NCBI GenBank assembly: GCA_902795255.1
Contig: CADBKS010000007.1
Coordinates: 1-32,662, forward strand
DNA length: 32,662 nucleotides
Direction: 5' to 3'
DNA from: an uncultured Chloroflexota bacterium
GTDB lineage: Bacteria; Chloroflexota; Anaerolineae; Anaerolineales; Anaerolineaceae
This document shows, one piece after another, positions 24,632 to 32,628 of the stretch; position 1 is the first letter of the stretch; the number at the start of each line of letters is the position of its first letter. Below the pieces are notes generated by a model. That model was not told the DNA's origin. It did not search any database and saw only the letters and a list, made by a program, of their open reading frames with translations. A program made the position numbers and the translations under genes.

Positions 24632-26215
24632 ATGTCGATATTCAGTATAACCTTTCTGTGTTTTCTGCTGATCCTTGGGCTGCTTTACTTTACCGTCCCG
24701 GGGAAGTTCCGCTGGATAGTGATCCTGGCCGGGAACCTCGTTTTTTACGCGTGGAGCGGGTACCGGTACCTGTTTTATATCCTGAGCTGCACACTCATCA
24801 CCTGGTTCACCGCGCTGCAGCTGGAGAAGGAAAACACACGCCTCAAAGCCCGCCAGGCGGAAGCCGCCGATAAGGAAACCAAAGCCGCACTCCGCAAAGC
24901 CTCCGGCCGGAAAAAACGGCTGTGGATCAGCGGTGCGCTGGTGCTGACGCTCGGCGTCTGGATCGTCCTGAAATACGGGAACTTTCTGATGGAGATCCTC
25001 AGCCCCCTGTTCCGGCTCTTCGGAGCGGACGCTCCCACCGGCACGCTGTCCCTGATCGTACCGCTGGGCATGTCCTTTTATACCTTTGACGCGATCGGCT
25101 ACATGATCGACGTCTCCCGGAAAAAGTACAGCGCCGAACGGAACTTTTTCCGCTACCTGACCTTTGTCTCCTTCTTCCCGCATATCATCCAGGGGCCGTT
25201 CAGCCGCTTCGACAGTCTGGGAGAGACCCTTTTCGCCGGGAACCGTTTTTCCTATGACCGTCTCTGTCAGGGCCTGAGCCGGATCCTCTGGGGATATTTC
25301 AAAAAGCTGATCATCGCCGATAAACTGGCAGCTTCGGTGAATGAAATATTCGGCAATTACAGCAGCTATTGGGGGATCCACATCATTTTCGTCACCATCC
25401 TCTACGGGATCCAGGTCTACGCGGATTTCTCCGGTTATATGGATATCGTCTCCGGCGTCTCGCATATTCTCGGGATCACGATCGAAAAAAACTTTGAACA
25501 GCCCTATTTTGCCGTCTCGGTGGATGACTTCTGGCGCCGCTGGCATATGTCTCTCGGGCACTGGTTCCGCGATTACGTGTTCTATCCGCTCTCCATGAGC
25601 AAAGCAATGCAGCGCACCGCCAAAAACCTGCGGGGACGTTTCGGTCCGAGAGCCGCGAAACTCGCCACTTCCTATTTCGCGATGTTCTGGGTCTGGTCCG
25701 CCACCGGCCTGTGGCACGGAGCCGCATGGACCTTTCTGTTATGGGGCTGGCTGAACCTGGCCGTCATGATGATCAGCCAGGCGCTGGACCCGGTTTACGA
25801 AAAGCTCCGGAATGCTTTCAGGATCACTGCGGGAAACAGGGTCTGGAAACTGTTCCGGATCTGCAGGACCTTCCTGCTGATCTGCTTTTTCCGCTTCTTC
25901 TCCCGCGCCGACAGTGTGCACACCGCACTGCAGATGCTCGGCAGGATCTTTAAAGGGATCAACCGGAAGCTGCTGCTTCACCCGCTGGAGCTTTTCCCGC
26001 AGATGCGCCCGCAGGATGTTTATGTCGTTCTGGCAGGGACGCTCATGATGCTGCTCGTGGATCTACTCTGCGAATCCGGCAAATGGGAAACGGTCAAGGC
26101 GAAAACACCCTTCCCGATCCGCGACCTGGTCTATGTGATCCTGATCTACATGATCATCCTCTTCGCCGGAACGGGAGAGGACATCGCGATGAACTTCATT
26201 TACGCAAATTTCTGA
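24632..26215 (+). CDS. MBOAT family O-acyltransferase (AlgI/DltB-like)
   Basis: Polytopic membrane acyltransferase of 527 residues; transfers an acyl (often acetyl) group across the membrane onto an extracellular polymer. Many hydrophobic segments are visible (4-22, 28-58, 99-118, 136-152, 250-268, 343-380, 490-510). Motifs: FFPHIIQGPFSRF (181-193), YADFSGYMDI (263-272), DFWRRWHMSLGHWFRDYVFYPL (299-320) with His305, and the catalytic GLWHGAAWTFLLWG (359-372) with His362. The ATG at 24632 is chosen because TATAAT lies 7 nt upstream; the longer frame would begin before the promoter. The SGNH partner starts 14 nt after the stop, the usual pairing for polysaccharide O-acetylation. Confidence 0.93.
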   Translation: MSIFSITFLCFLLILGLLYFTVPGKFRWIVILAGNLVFYAWSGYRYLFYILSCTLITWFTALQLEKENTRLKARQAEAADKETKAALRKASGRKKRLWISGALVLTLGVWIVLKYGNFLMEILSPLFRLFGADAPTGTLSLIVPLGMSFYTFDAIGYMIDVSRKKYSAERNFFRYLTFVSFFPHIIQGPFSRFDSLGETLFAGNRFSYDRLCQGLSRILWGYFKKLIIADKLAASVNEIFGNYSSYWGIHIIFVTILYGIQVYADFSGYMDIVSGVSHILGITIEKNFEQPYFAVSVDDFWRRWHMSLGHWFRDYVFYPLSMSKAMQRTAKNLRGRFGPRAAKLATSYFAMFWVWSATGLWHGAAWTFLLWGWLNLAVMMISQALDPVYEKLRNAFRITAGNRVWKLFRICRTFLLICFFRFFSRADSVHTALQMLGRIFKGINRKLLLHPLELFPQMRPQDVYVVLAGTLMMLLVDLLCESGKWETVKAKTPFPIRDLVYVILIYMIILFAGTGEDIAMNFIYANF

Positions 26216-26229
26216 ACAGGAGCAGCGGA

Positions 26230-27540
26230 ATGAGCAAAATCACAAAACGGATCCTTTCCCTGTTCTGTCTTCTGGCACTCCTCATCGCGGGCCGGGCGCT
26301 GATCCTGTATCTTATCGAACCGGCCGATTACTCGATCTATTTCAACCGGATCCTGAAAAACAAGGCAGAAGCCCATCAGGACCATATCGACCTCGTCTTT
26401 GCCGGAGCCTCCCGGATGCTGCGCACATTTGACCCGGCTGTTTTTGAAGAAGTCACCGGGCTGGACTGTGTGTTCAACGCGGCCAGCGGCCTGCAGCCGG
26501 TCGAATCCAGCTATTACATGCTCCGGGAACTTATCAGCCGCTTCCATCCGCAGTACGCGGTTCTCGGCGTTTCCTGGGACGGGATGCTTGAATCCGACTC
26601 CACACTGGCCAAGGTGATCGTACTGGATCGGCTGCACGGGAAAAACCGGCTGGATTACCTGCGAAATGCTTTCCGGCCTGAGGAATATCCGGATGCAGTC
26701 TCCCTTGTATACCGCTTCCGCAATAACTTCACCGCTGAAAAGATCCGGGAAAACCTGCGGGATAAACAGGAATTACGCGGCAATAACTACACACAGCGTC
26801 TATCTCCGCCGGATCTCTACACGGACAGCGGTTTCATCTATTCTTACCAGACCGGAGATATCCCAGACTACGCCCCGATCCGCTACGACCCGGCGAAAGT
26901 CGATCCGAAGAAGGAAGCCGCCCTCCGGGAGATCGTTTCACTCTGTGAAGAAAACGGCGTCCGCCTGTTCCTGGTATCGGCCCCGACAAGCGTGATGAAC
27001 CTCTGGCGGATCGCAGGTTATCAGGATGCCGTTGACTTTTACACGGCCTTCGCAGCCGAACACGGGATCGATTACGTCAATCTGAACTATCTCCGCGGAC
27101 GTGAAGAATGGCTCGGTGACGAACTGATGTTTGACTTCAACCATGTCAACGGGGAAGGCGCGGAACGGGTCAGCAGAAAATATGCCTCTTACCTGGACGC
27201 GCTGATCCGCGGTCAGGACGCGCCGGACCTGTTTTACCGGGACCTCGATGAATTCCGGTCCGAAGTCGACCGCATCATTGCCGTCGGCGCCAATATATCT
27301 GTCACGGACCTTACGGCGCATATCCGCGTCACCTCCACACAGACAGAGGGCATCAGCCCGCTTTACCGGATCAGCATCTCAGCGGATGATGAAGCCTACA
27401 CGCAGCTGACGGACTGGACGGATGAAACGGAATTTGTCTTCGACGTCTCCGCTTACCGAGGCACTGTCCACTTCCTGATCGAAGCCATGAGCCCGGAGGG
27501 CCGGCCCGGCTGCTCAATAAAATACCACGAACCGATATGA
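26230..27540 (+). CDS. SGNH/DltD-like partner of the MBOAT acyltransferase
   Basis: Membrane-anchored extracytoplasmic protein of 436 residues. One N-terminal transmembrane helix (about 9-28) is followed by an SGNH-hydrolase-like domain: the block I Ser61 in FAGASRML, NAASG at 83-87 as block II, and DFNH (302-305) as the Asp/His pair. A beta-rich C-terminal extension occupies about 345-436. GGAG lies 7 nt before the ATG, and the gene follows the MBOAT gene by 14 nt, so they form one operon. By analogy with DltB-DltD and AlgI-AlgJ/X, it should receive the acyl group from the MBOAT protein and pass it to a surface polymer. The polymer is unknown. Confidence 0.82.
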   Translation: MSKITKRILSLFCLLALLIAGRALILYLIEPADYSIYFNRILKNKAEAHQDHIDLVFAGASRMLRTFDPAVFEEVTGLDCVFNAASGLQPVESSYYMLRELISRFHPQYAVLGVSWDGMLESDSTLAKVIVLDRLHGKNRLDYLRNAFRPEEYPDAVSLVYRFRNNFTAEKIRENLRDKQELRGNNYTQRLSPPDLYTDSGFIYSYQTGDIPDYAPIRYDPAKVDPKKEAALREIVSLCEENGVRLFLVSAPTSVMNLWRIAGYQDAVDFYTAFAAEHGIDYVNLNYLRGREEWLGDELMFDFNHVNGEGAERVSRKYASYLDALIRGQDAPDLFYRDLDEFRSEVDRIIAVGANISVTDLTAHIRVTSTQTEGISPLYRISISADDEAYTQLTDWTDETEFVFDVSAYRGTVHFLIEAMSPEGRPGCSIKYHEPI

Positions 27541-27642
27541 GCGGATCCCATCATACAGAGATTCAGGGCCACAGGCTGCGATGATAGATTACGCTGCTCC
27601 TATCTGCGCGCTCGCCAGTTCATATCGGTGCATTCTTTGTGC

Positions 27643-27724
27643 AGTGTACATGGCAATCGAAAGAGAGTGCTTCGCATGGCGCGGCCCGGTTGCTCGTGTG
27701 TTTGCATAAGCTGCCTGCCGCGCC
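27643..27724. repeat. Structured intergenic element, copy B
   Basis: A diverged copy of the element at 10624-10710, same orientation. Both hairpins are kept: CGAA/TTCG (27658-27661 with 27671-27674) and GGCGCGGC/GCCGCGCC (27678-27685 with 27717-27724). The loop text between them is also conserved (GTGTGTTTGCATAAGC against GTGTGTCTGCGTAAGC in copy A). The outer inverted repeat seen around copy A is not evident here. It lies in the gene-free stretch 27541-27970. Confidence 0.6.
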
Positions 27725-27735
27725 TTGTTATATTA

Positions 27736-27780
27736 GCCGGGGCCGATCGGGCTGAGCTTCGCTCACCCGTCGGCCCCGGC
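27736..27780. other. Very stable GC-rich hairpin
   Basis: An 11-bp stem (27736-27746 with 27770-27780, GCCGGGGCCGA) continues into eight more pairs with one bulged C and closes on a CTTCG loop. It begins 11 nt after copy B of the intergenic element. No U tract on the plus strand. It may be the 3' end of an RNA or a DNA-level cruciform or binding site. Confidence 0.6.
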
Positions 27781-27920
27781 ACCCCAGGTTATTTGTTCAG
27801 TTACAACAGACATGTTTTACCGGCATGGGTTTAACAGGCTCAATAACAGGCTGAAATACGACTGCCTTCAGCTAAAGCTCTTCGACTCCGCCTGCTTAGC
27901 AGGTGGTTTTTCACTGATAC

Positions 27921-27949
27921 AAAAACAGCCCGTGCGAATGCACGGGCTG
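27921..27949 (-). terminator. Terminator after the M23 peptidase gene
   Basis: A perfect 10-bp stem CAGCCCGTGC (27926-27935 with 27940-27949) has loop GAAT and five U residues on the minus strand (complement of 27921-27925). Confidence 0.92.
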
Positions 27950-27970
27950 GCCGATAACAGATCAAAATTT

Positions 27971-29014
27971 TTACAGGAACTGCCACGGATTGACGTAGCC
28001 GCCGCCGTACCGCACTTCGAAGTGCAGGTGGGGCCCGGTCGAATTACCGGTGCTGCCGCCGTACCCGATCAGCTGACCCTGTGAGACGCCCTGGCCGCAG
28101 CTTACAGCAACCCCGGAAAGGTGGGCGTAGAGTGTCTGATAGCCGGTGCCGTGATCGATCATAACCATGATCCCGTAACCGCCGCTGATCGCACCGGCAT
28201 AGATCACCGTACCGCCGTCTGCCGCATAGATCGGGCCGCCGGTCACGGTCGCGAGGTCAACGCCCATATGACCGGACCAGAAATCGTTCCCGACCAGTGA
28301 GTGTGAAGCGGTCGGCCAGACGAAGCTGCCGTTGCCGTATGCCCGGTAATCCCATTCGCAGCCGCCCGGACCGGCGATGACTTTCTTGACGCCGGAATTA
28401 GCCGAGTATTCATACACGACCGGGTTGGTGATATCCAGTTTATTGACCGGGCTGGCAAGGACGTCTTTGAGTTCCACGCGGTATTTGTCCGCAAGGCGCT
28501 GGAGCTGGTCGCTTTCCTTCCACTGCACGTAAATGCCGTCATCCGGCGGGATGATCAGCTCATCACCGACCGAGATGTTATGGGCATCATCGTAAAGCAC
28601 ATTGTAATTGGACCAGAGGATCGTCTCCGGTTCCAGACCGAACTCATTGGCGATCCCGTAAATGGAATCCCCCGTCTGGATGGTATAGGTCACTGCTTCC
28701 ATACGCTGGTTTTCCGGCATATGCGTCTCCGCAGAAGCCAGTCGGGGAAGCGAATCCGCTTCCGTTTTCGTCTCCATCGCGTTCATCTCGGGCAGGGACG
28801 GGTTGGAAACAAGGTTCTCCACATAGGAATTTTCAGCGGAACTGCTTTGCGTCACTTCCGTTCCGCGGATCACGGCAGTCCGCTGGGCGATCACGATCCC
28901 CATAAAACCGACACAGAGGAGTGCCGCAGCCCAGAGGACCGCCGGCAGCCATCCGGCTGTCTGTTTCGGTTCCCGCTGCGGTTCGGGCTCCGTTTTCCGA
29001 AAATTCTGATTCAA
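27971..29014 (-). CDS. LysM-M23 cell-wall peptidase
   Basis: Membrane-anchored peptidoglycan endopeptidase or EnvC/NlpD-like activator of 347 residues. A cytoplasmic head with a transmembrane helix at about 23-43 is followed by a low-complexity spacer. A LysM domain (about 109-155, TIQTGDSIYGIANEFGL) and a weaker LysM-like stretch (about 160-210) come next. The LytM/M23 domain is at 225-347 with zinc ligands His249 and Asp253 (GHMGVD) and His331, and the catalytic His298 (YAHLSG) and His329 (HLHFEV) in place, so it should be active. The start codon is TTG at 29014, with GGAGG 8 nt upstream inside the last codons of rho; TAA of rho directly abuts it, so translation is coupled to rho. Confidence 0.92.
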   Translation of the reverse strand: MNQNFRKTEPEPQREPKQTAGWLPAVLWAAALLCVGFMGIVIAQRTAVIRGTEVTQSSSAENSYVENLVSNPSLPEMNAMETKTEADSLPRLASAETHMPENQRMEAVTYTIQTGDSIYGIANEFGLEPETILWSNYNVLYDDAHNISVGDELIIPPDDGIYVQWKESDQLQRLADKYRVELKDVLASPVNKLDITNPVVYEYSANSGVKKVIAGPGGCEWDYRAYGNGSFVWPTASHSLVGNDFWSGHMGVDLATVTGGPIYAADGGTVIYAGAISGGYGIMVMIDHGTGYQTLYAHLSGVAVSCGQGVSQGQLIGYGGSTGNSTGPHLHFEVRYGGGYVNPWQFL

Positions 29015-30289
29015 TTAATTCCCCTCCGTAAGATTTTCAAGGAAGGTCAGATTATCCTTGGCCTTCGCCATCCGCTGGATGATCGCTTCCGTCGCGACGG
29101 CATTGTCCATCCCGGCGCCCTGCGGCGGGGTGCTGATCATCTGCATGTACATACGGCGCATCAGCCAGACCCGCGGCATCAGATCCGGACCCAGCAGCAG
29201 ATCTTCACGGCGTGTGCCGGATTTTTCGATATCAATGGCCGGGAAGATCCGGCGTTCCTGCAGCTTTCGGGAAAGATGGAGCTCCATATTCCCGGTTCCC
29301 TTAAACTCTTCGTAAACGACATCATCCAGACGGGAGCCGGTATCGACCAGCGCCGTCGCAAGGATCGTCAGCGAACCGCCCTCTTCCAGGTTGCGGGCCG
29401 CACCGAAGAAGCGTTTCGGCGGGTACATTGCCGAAGGATCCATACCGCCGGAAAGTGTGCGGCCGGACTGCGGGACGGTCATGTTATAGGCACGAGCCAG
29501 CCGGGTCAGGCTGTCCAGCAGGATGACCACATCCTTGCCGTTTTCCACCAGACGTTTGGCGCGTTCCAGGGTGATTTCAGAGGTCCGCACGTGCTGGGTC
29601 ACCGGTTCGTCAAAAGTGGATGCAACCACTTCCGCGTCGACCGAGCGGTCCATATCGGTCACTTCCTCCGGACGTTCACCGATCAATGCGATGATCAGAT
29701 GGACTTCGGGATAAGCAGCAGAGATCGCGTTGGCGATCTGCTTCAGGATGGTCGTCTTACCCGCTTTCGGCGGGGAAACGATCATACCGCGCTGACCGCG
29801 GCCGATCGGGGCGATCAGGTTGATCAGACGGGTCGCGAGACCGCCGCTCTTGTTTTCCAGGTCAAAGCGTTTGTTCGGAAAGATCGGCGTCATGGACTCG
29901 AAAGATTTGCGGTTGCGGGCTTCTTCCGGCGTCAGGCCGTTGATCGATTCGACCTTGAGCAGGCCCCAGTGCCGCTCAGACTCCCGGGGCGGCCGGCACA
30001 GACCGATCACCTGGTCTCCGTTGCGCAGGTCCCAGCGGCGCAGCTGCGCCTGGGAGATATAAACATCCTCAGGGTTGATCTGATAATTCTGGCGCAGGAA
30101 ACCGATCCCCTCGTTCTGGATCTCAAGCACCCCGCCCCGGATCTCCTTTCCTTCCTTCAGGCCTTCCGCGTGGCGGATCTGAACGGTCAGGTTGTCTTTT
30201 TTGAGCCGGTTGGCATTGGGAATATCCATATCGGCCGCAATTTTACGCAATTGGGCAAGGGTTGCATTCTCTAATGTTAAAGATTTCAT
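29015..30289 (-). CDS. rho: Transcription termination factor Rho
   Basis: Hexameric RNA-dependent ATPase/helicase that ends transcription. The product has 424 residues. The N-terminal Rho_N helix bundle (1-45, SLTLENATLAQLRKIAADM) is followed by the cold-shock-like RNA-binding domain (about 48-118, IRGGVLEIQNEGIGFLR). Walker A is SPPKAGKTT at 172-180. DVVILLDSLTRLARAYN (Walker B and R loop), the Q-loop/secondary-site segment GGMDPSAMYPPKRFFGAARN and TALVDTGSRLDDVVYEEFKGTGNMELHL are all typical. The Rho N-domain lacks the large insertions seen in some phyla. AAGGTG lies about 10 nt before the ATG. A leader of 60 nt or more with a stem-loop could allow autoregulation. Confidence 0.98.
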   Translation of the reverse strand: MKSLTLENATLAQLRKIAADMDIPNANRLKKDNLTVQIRHAEGLKEGKEIRGGVLEIQNEGIGFLRQNYQINPEDVYISQAQLRRWDLRNGDQVIGLCRPPRESERHWGLLKVESINGLTPEEARNRKSFESMTPIFPNKRFDLENKSGGLATRLINLIAPIGRGQRGMIVSPPKAGKTTILKQIANAISAAYPEVHLIIALIGERPEEVTDMDRSVDAEVVASTFDEPVTQHVRTSEITLERAKRLVENGKDVVILLDSLTRLARAYNMTVPQSGRTLSGGMDPSAMYPPKRFFGAARNLEEGGSLTILATALVDTGSRLDDVVYEEFKGTGNMELHLSRKLQERRIFPAIDIEKSGTRREDLLLGPDLMPRVWLMRRMYMQMISTPPQGAGMDNAVATEAIIQRMAKAKDNLTFLENLTEGN

Positions 30290-30720
30290 AAAAAAGTTTC
30301 ACCTTATCATAATGATGGGTAACAGAATGTCCAGGGGGCATTGGACATTATATTATTAGTCGATATTGTTTTTACATTAACAGGTTAAAGTACGGAAAAA
30401 ATAAAAGGCCCCACGACTGTACAGGACAGTAATTCACTCTGAATCGTTGATCAGATTTTTCACATTATAACATATTTATGGAGAATTATTCCCGAAATCA
30501 AGACATAATCCTCAAAGGTATATTCCATTTATAACACGGTTTGTCCTGCTGTATATGCGGGATCCGGCCGGTTATTACAAAAAACGGTGCATTTGCCGCG
30601 GCAGAAGTTCCCTTTTGACGAGTGCACAACAGCCGAAAGGAAGAAAAGAACCCCGTATGAAGCCGGCGGTACCCACCGGCAGGAGCTGCGCGGCCGGCCC
30701 GATCAGCCCGGTTTATCGTC
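30290..30720 (-). promoter_or_regulatory. rho upstream region with two -10 boxes
   Basis: No gene is seen in these 431 nt. Two minus-strand TATAAT boxes are present: 30352-30347, about 57 nt before rho, and an extended TGT-TATAAT at 30472-30464, about 175 nt before it. Just after the proximal box, ATGTCC and GGACAT (30350-30345 and 30334-30329) can form a hairpin in the rho leader. The part beyond 30490 shows only short GC-rich inverted repeats and nothing I can name. Confidence 0.5.
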
Positions 30721-31044
30721 TTACGGGATCAGGTGCACGGGGACAGCTGTCCCGTGCACCTCCGCCGGAACAGCTGTGGGAAGCGGCCCGGCGCTGCGGA
30801 CCGCAAGATCCAGCCCGAACAGGAGGATCAGCAAAAACAGGATCACCGCCGCCAGGATCCGCAGCTTCTGTTTCAGCGGAAGCCGCGGACGCGGGATCTC
30901 ACCGGTATTCGCACAGGCCGCACAGCGGTCCCGGTCCGCGGGGATCCGTCTTCCGCATTTCGGACAGAAGCGCACCGCGGTCTCCCCGTCCGGATCCGGC
31001 AGACGGGAGACCGTTTGCGCGGTCAGGCTGATCTTCTCACTCAC
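30721..31044 (-). CDS. Zinc-ribbon membrane protein, unknown function
   Basis: Small protein of 107 residues. A zinc ribbon is formed by Cys27/Cys30 (FCPKCG) and Cys41/Cys44 (CAAC), followed by a basic segment (RPRLPLKQK) and one transmembrane helix at about 62-82. The start is GTG at 31044 with AAGGA 8 nt upstream; no ATG fits. The last 13 codons coincide with a near-perfect inverted repeat (30731-30761). It follows the S9 peptidase gene by 30 nt on the same strand and is probably co-transcribed with it. Such zinc-ribbon plus single-helix proteins are common and uncharacterised; I assign no function. Confidence 0.65.
   Translation of the reverse strand: MSEKISLTAQTVSRLPDPDGETAVRFCPKCGRRIPADRDRCAACANTGEIPRPRLPLKQKLRILAAVILFLLILLFGLDLAVRSAGPLPTAVPAEVHGTAVPVHLIP
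30731..30761. repeat. Inverted repeat over the 3' end of the zinc-ribbon gene
   Basis: AGGTGCACGGG (30731-30741) pairs with CCCGTGCACCT (30751-30761), with an inner ACAG/CTGT. It lies inside the coding sequence just before the stop and has no U tract, so it may be a Rho-independent-like 3' stem, a recombination relic or chance. Confidence 0.6.
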
Positions 31045-31074
31045 GGCGGTGATCCTTTATTTTCATCCGGTCTC

Positions 31075-32628
31075 TCACAGATACTGCTGCAGGAACGCGT
31101 GAAGCGTAAGCAGATAGTCTTTGATATGCTCCGGTTTGCGGAAACCGTGACCTTCGCCTTCATATAGTCTGAAGACATGCGGGACCTGCAGCCGGCTCAG
31201 GAGCCCTTCGGACTGCTCTTTCGGGACGACCGCGTCGCTGTCTCCCTGAAAGACCGCCAGCGGCACCCGGATCTCTTCCGCATGGTAAAGCGGCGACCAC
31301 TTGTAATAGTCCAGCTTCCAGGTGCTGCGGGCAAGGCCGAAGAGGTCGGATACGCCGTAAAGCGAGGCACCTGCCGTGTAGGCTGCCGGATAATGGACGA
31401 GCGTATTCAGTACGGTAAACCCGCCGGAGCTTCCGCCGGTGATCAGCATGCGGCCCGGATCCGCCAGGCCGTTTTTCGCCAGATAGTCGGCCAGAGCCGC
31501 GGCATCCGCGGCGTCATATTCGCCCCAGTGCCCGTTCAGGCTCTCCAGATAAGTCCGGCCGTACCCGGCGCTGCCGCGGTAATTCAGACGGACATAAGCA
31601 TAACCGAGGGAGCAGAAATAAGCCGTCTCCGCTGAAAAGCTCTGGTCCGCCTTGCCGGTCGGGCCGCCGTGGATCTGCACGATCGCGGGCGGGGCACCGT
31701 GCCAGCCGTAATCCGGACTGCACGGCGGATAATAGAGCGCGTGGACCGTGATCCCCCCGCTGTGTTTGAAACTGATCTCACGGGGCAGAGACACAAAAGA
31801 AGCATCCAGCACAAGATCATTGACCCGGTAAACCACTTCAAATTCATCCCGCTTCATCACGATGACCTGGGAAAAATCCAGCGGCCCCGCCGCAACGGCC
31901 GCCACACGACCGTCCGGAGATACACAGATCTGCTCAAAGGAGGTCAGATGCGCCGGTGAGATCCGGCGGTCCTGCAGACTTTCCAGATCGAGGACCCGCA
32001 CCTCACTTTTTGTGCCGCAGATACGGGTATAAGCGATCCGCCGGCTGTCCGCGAACCAGGCATAGGAGCAGTTCCCCTGGGAAAAAGCAGGCTCCGCGAG
32101 CAGGAACCCGTCCCCTTCAATCAGCGTCTGCCGGCTTCCGCTTTCCACATCATAACAGACCAGGTCGTCCCATTCATCTCCCATCTCAATAAAACAAAGC
32201 TTTTTCCCGTCCGGAGAAAAATGCGGACAGGAAGCCGGATGGGAACGCCCGCCGGGGGCCTCCGCTTCGGCACCGCCCGCAATGCGTTTTACGGAAACGA
32301 GATCCATGGACACCGGATCAAACGCCGCCAGCATGACCCTTGAACCGCTCCAGGGCATTTCCGGATGGTCCCATTCCGCCCAGGCAAAATGCCTGCCGTC
32401 CGGACTCCACTCCGGCTGCATGTAAAAATCCGCACCTTTGATCCACAGCCGCGGCCAGTCATATTCTTCCAGACGCAGCAGCGCGATCTGGTCATGAACG
32501 CCGTCGCTTGTGACATAGGCAATGTATTTTTCATTCGGGCTGATCACCGGTGTCGAAGGAACAGGTCTTGGGCTTGCGGGAGTCGGGCTGCCCGATATCC
32601 CGATGTTCACGGCCATGCTGCTTCGCAC
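31075..32628 (-). pseudogene. S9 prolyl-oligopeptidase family peptidase, 5'-truncated
   Basis: Alpha/beta-hydrolase peptidase with a beta-propeller (acylaminoacyl-peptidase-like). The open frame gives 517 residues from a GTG at 32628. The catalytic triad is present: Ser401 (GGSSGG), Asp465 (GDSDAVVP), His494 (GEGHGF). The propeller text GADFYMQPEWSPDGRHFAWAEWDHPEMPW matches a family whose members, as I recall, have roughly 100-150 more N-terminal residues. Here recognisable homology starts only at about residue 26 (TPVISPNEKYIAYV). The first 25 residues are Pro/Ser-rich and antisense to an EcsC-like coding fragment, and a TAG lies in frame just upstream of the GTG. No SD is seen. The gene is therefore probably cut by a rearrangement or an assembly join; the hydrolase part is intact. 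Confidence 0.75.

Noticed and set aside
24425..25717. A 430-codon minus-strand open frame over the MBOAT gene
   Set aside because: It overlaps the tRNA-Val gene and the MBOAT coding region and reads as Asp/Gln/Pro-rich shadow sequence.
28580..30274. A 564-codon plus-strand open frame over rho and the M23 gene
   Set aside because: Antisense to rho with full Walker and Q-loop motifs; no SD and no recognisable domain.
30555..31102. Plus-strand open frames over the zinc-ribbon gene
   Set aside because: They are Arg/Pro/Ser-rich, overlap each other, and are antisense to a gene with a clear zinc ribbon and membrane helix.
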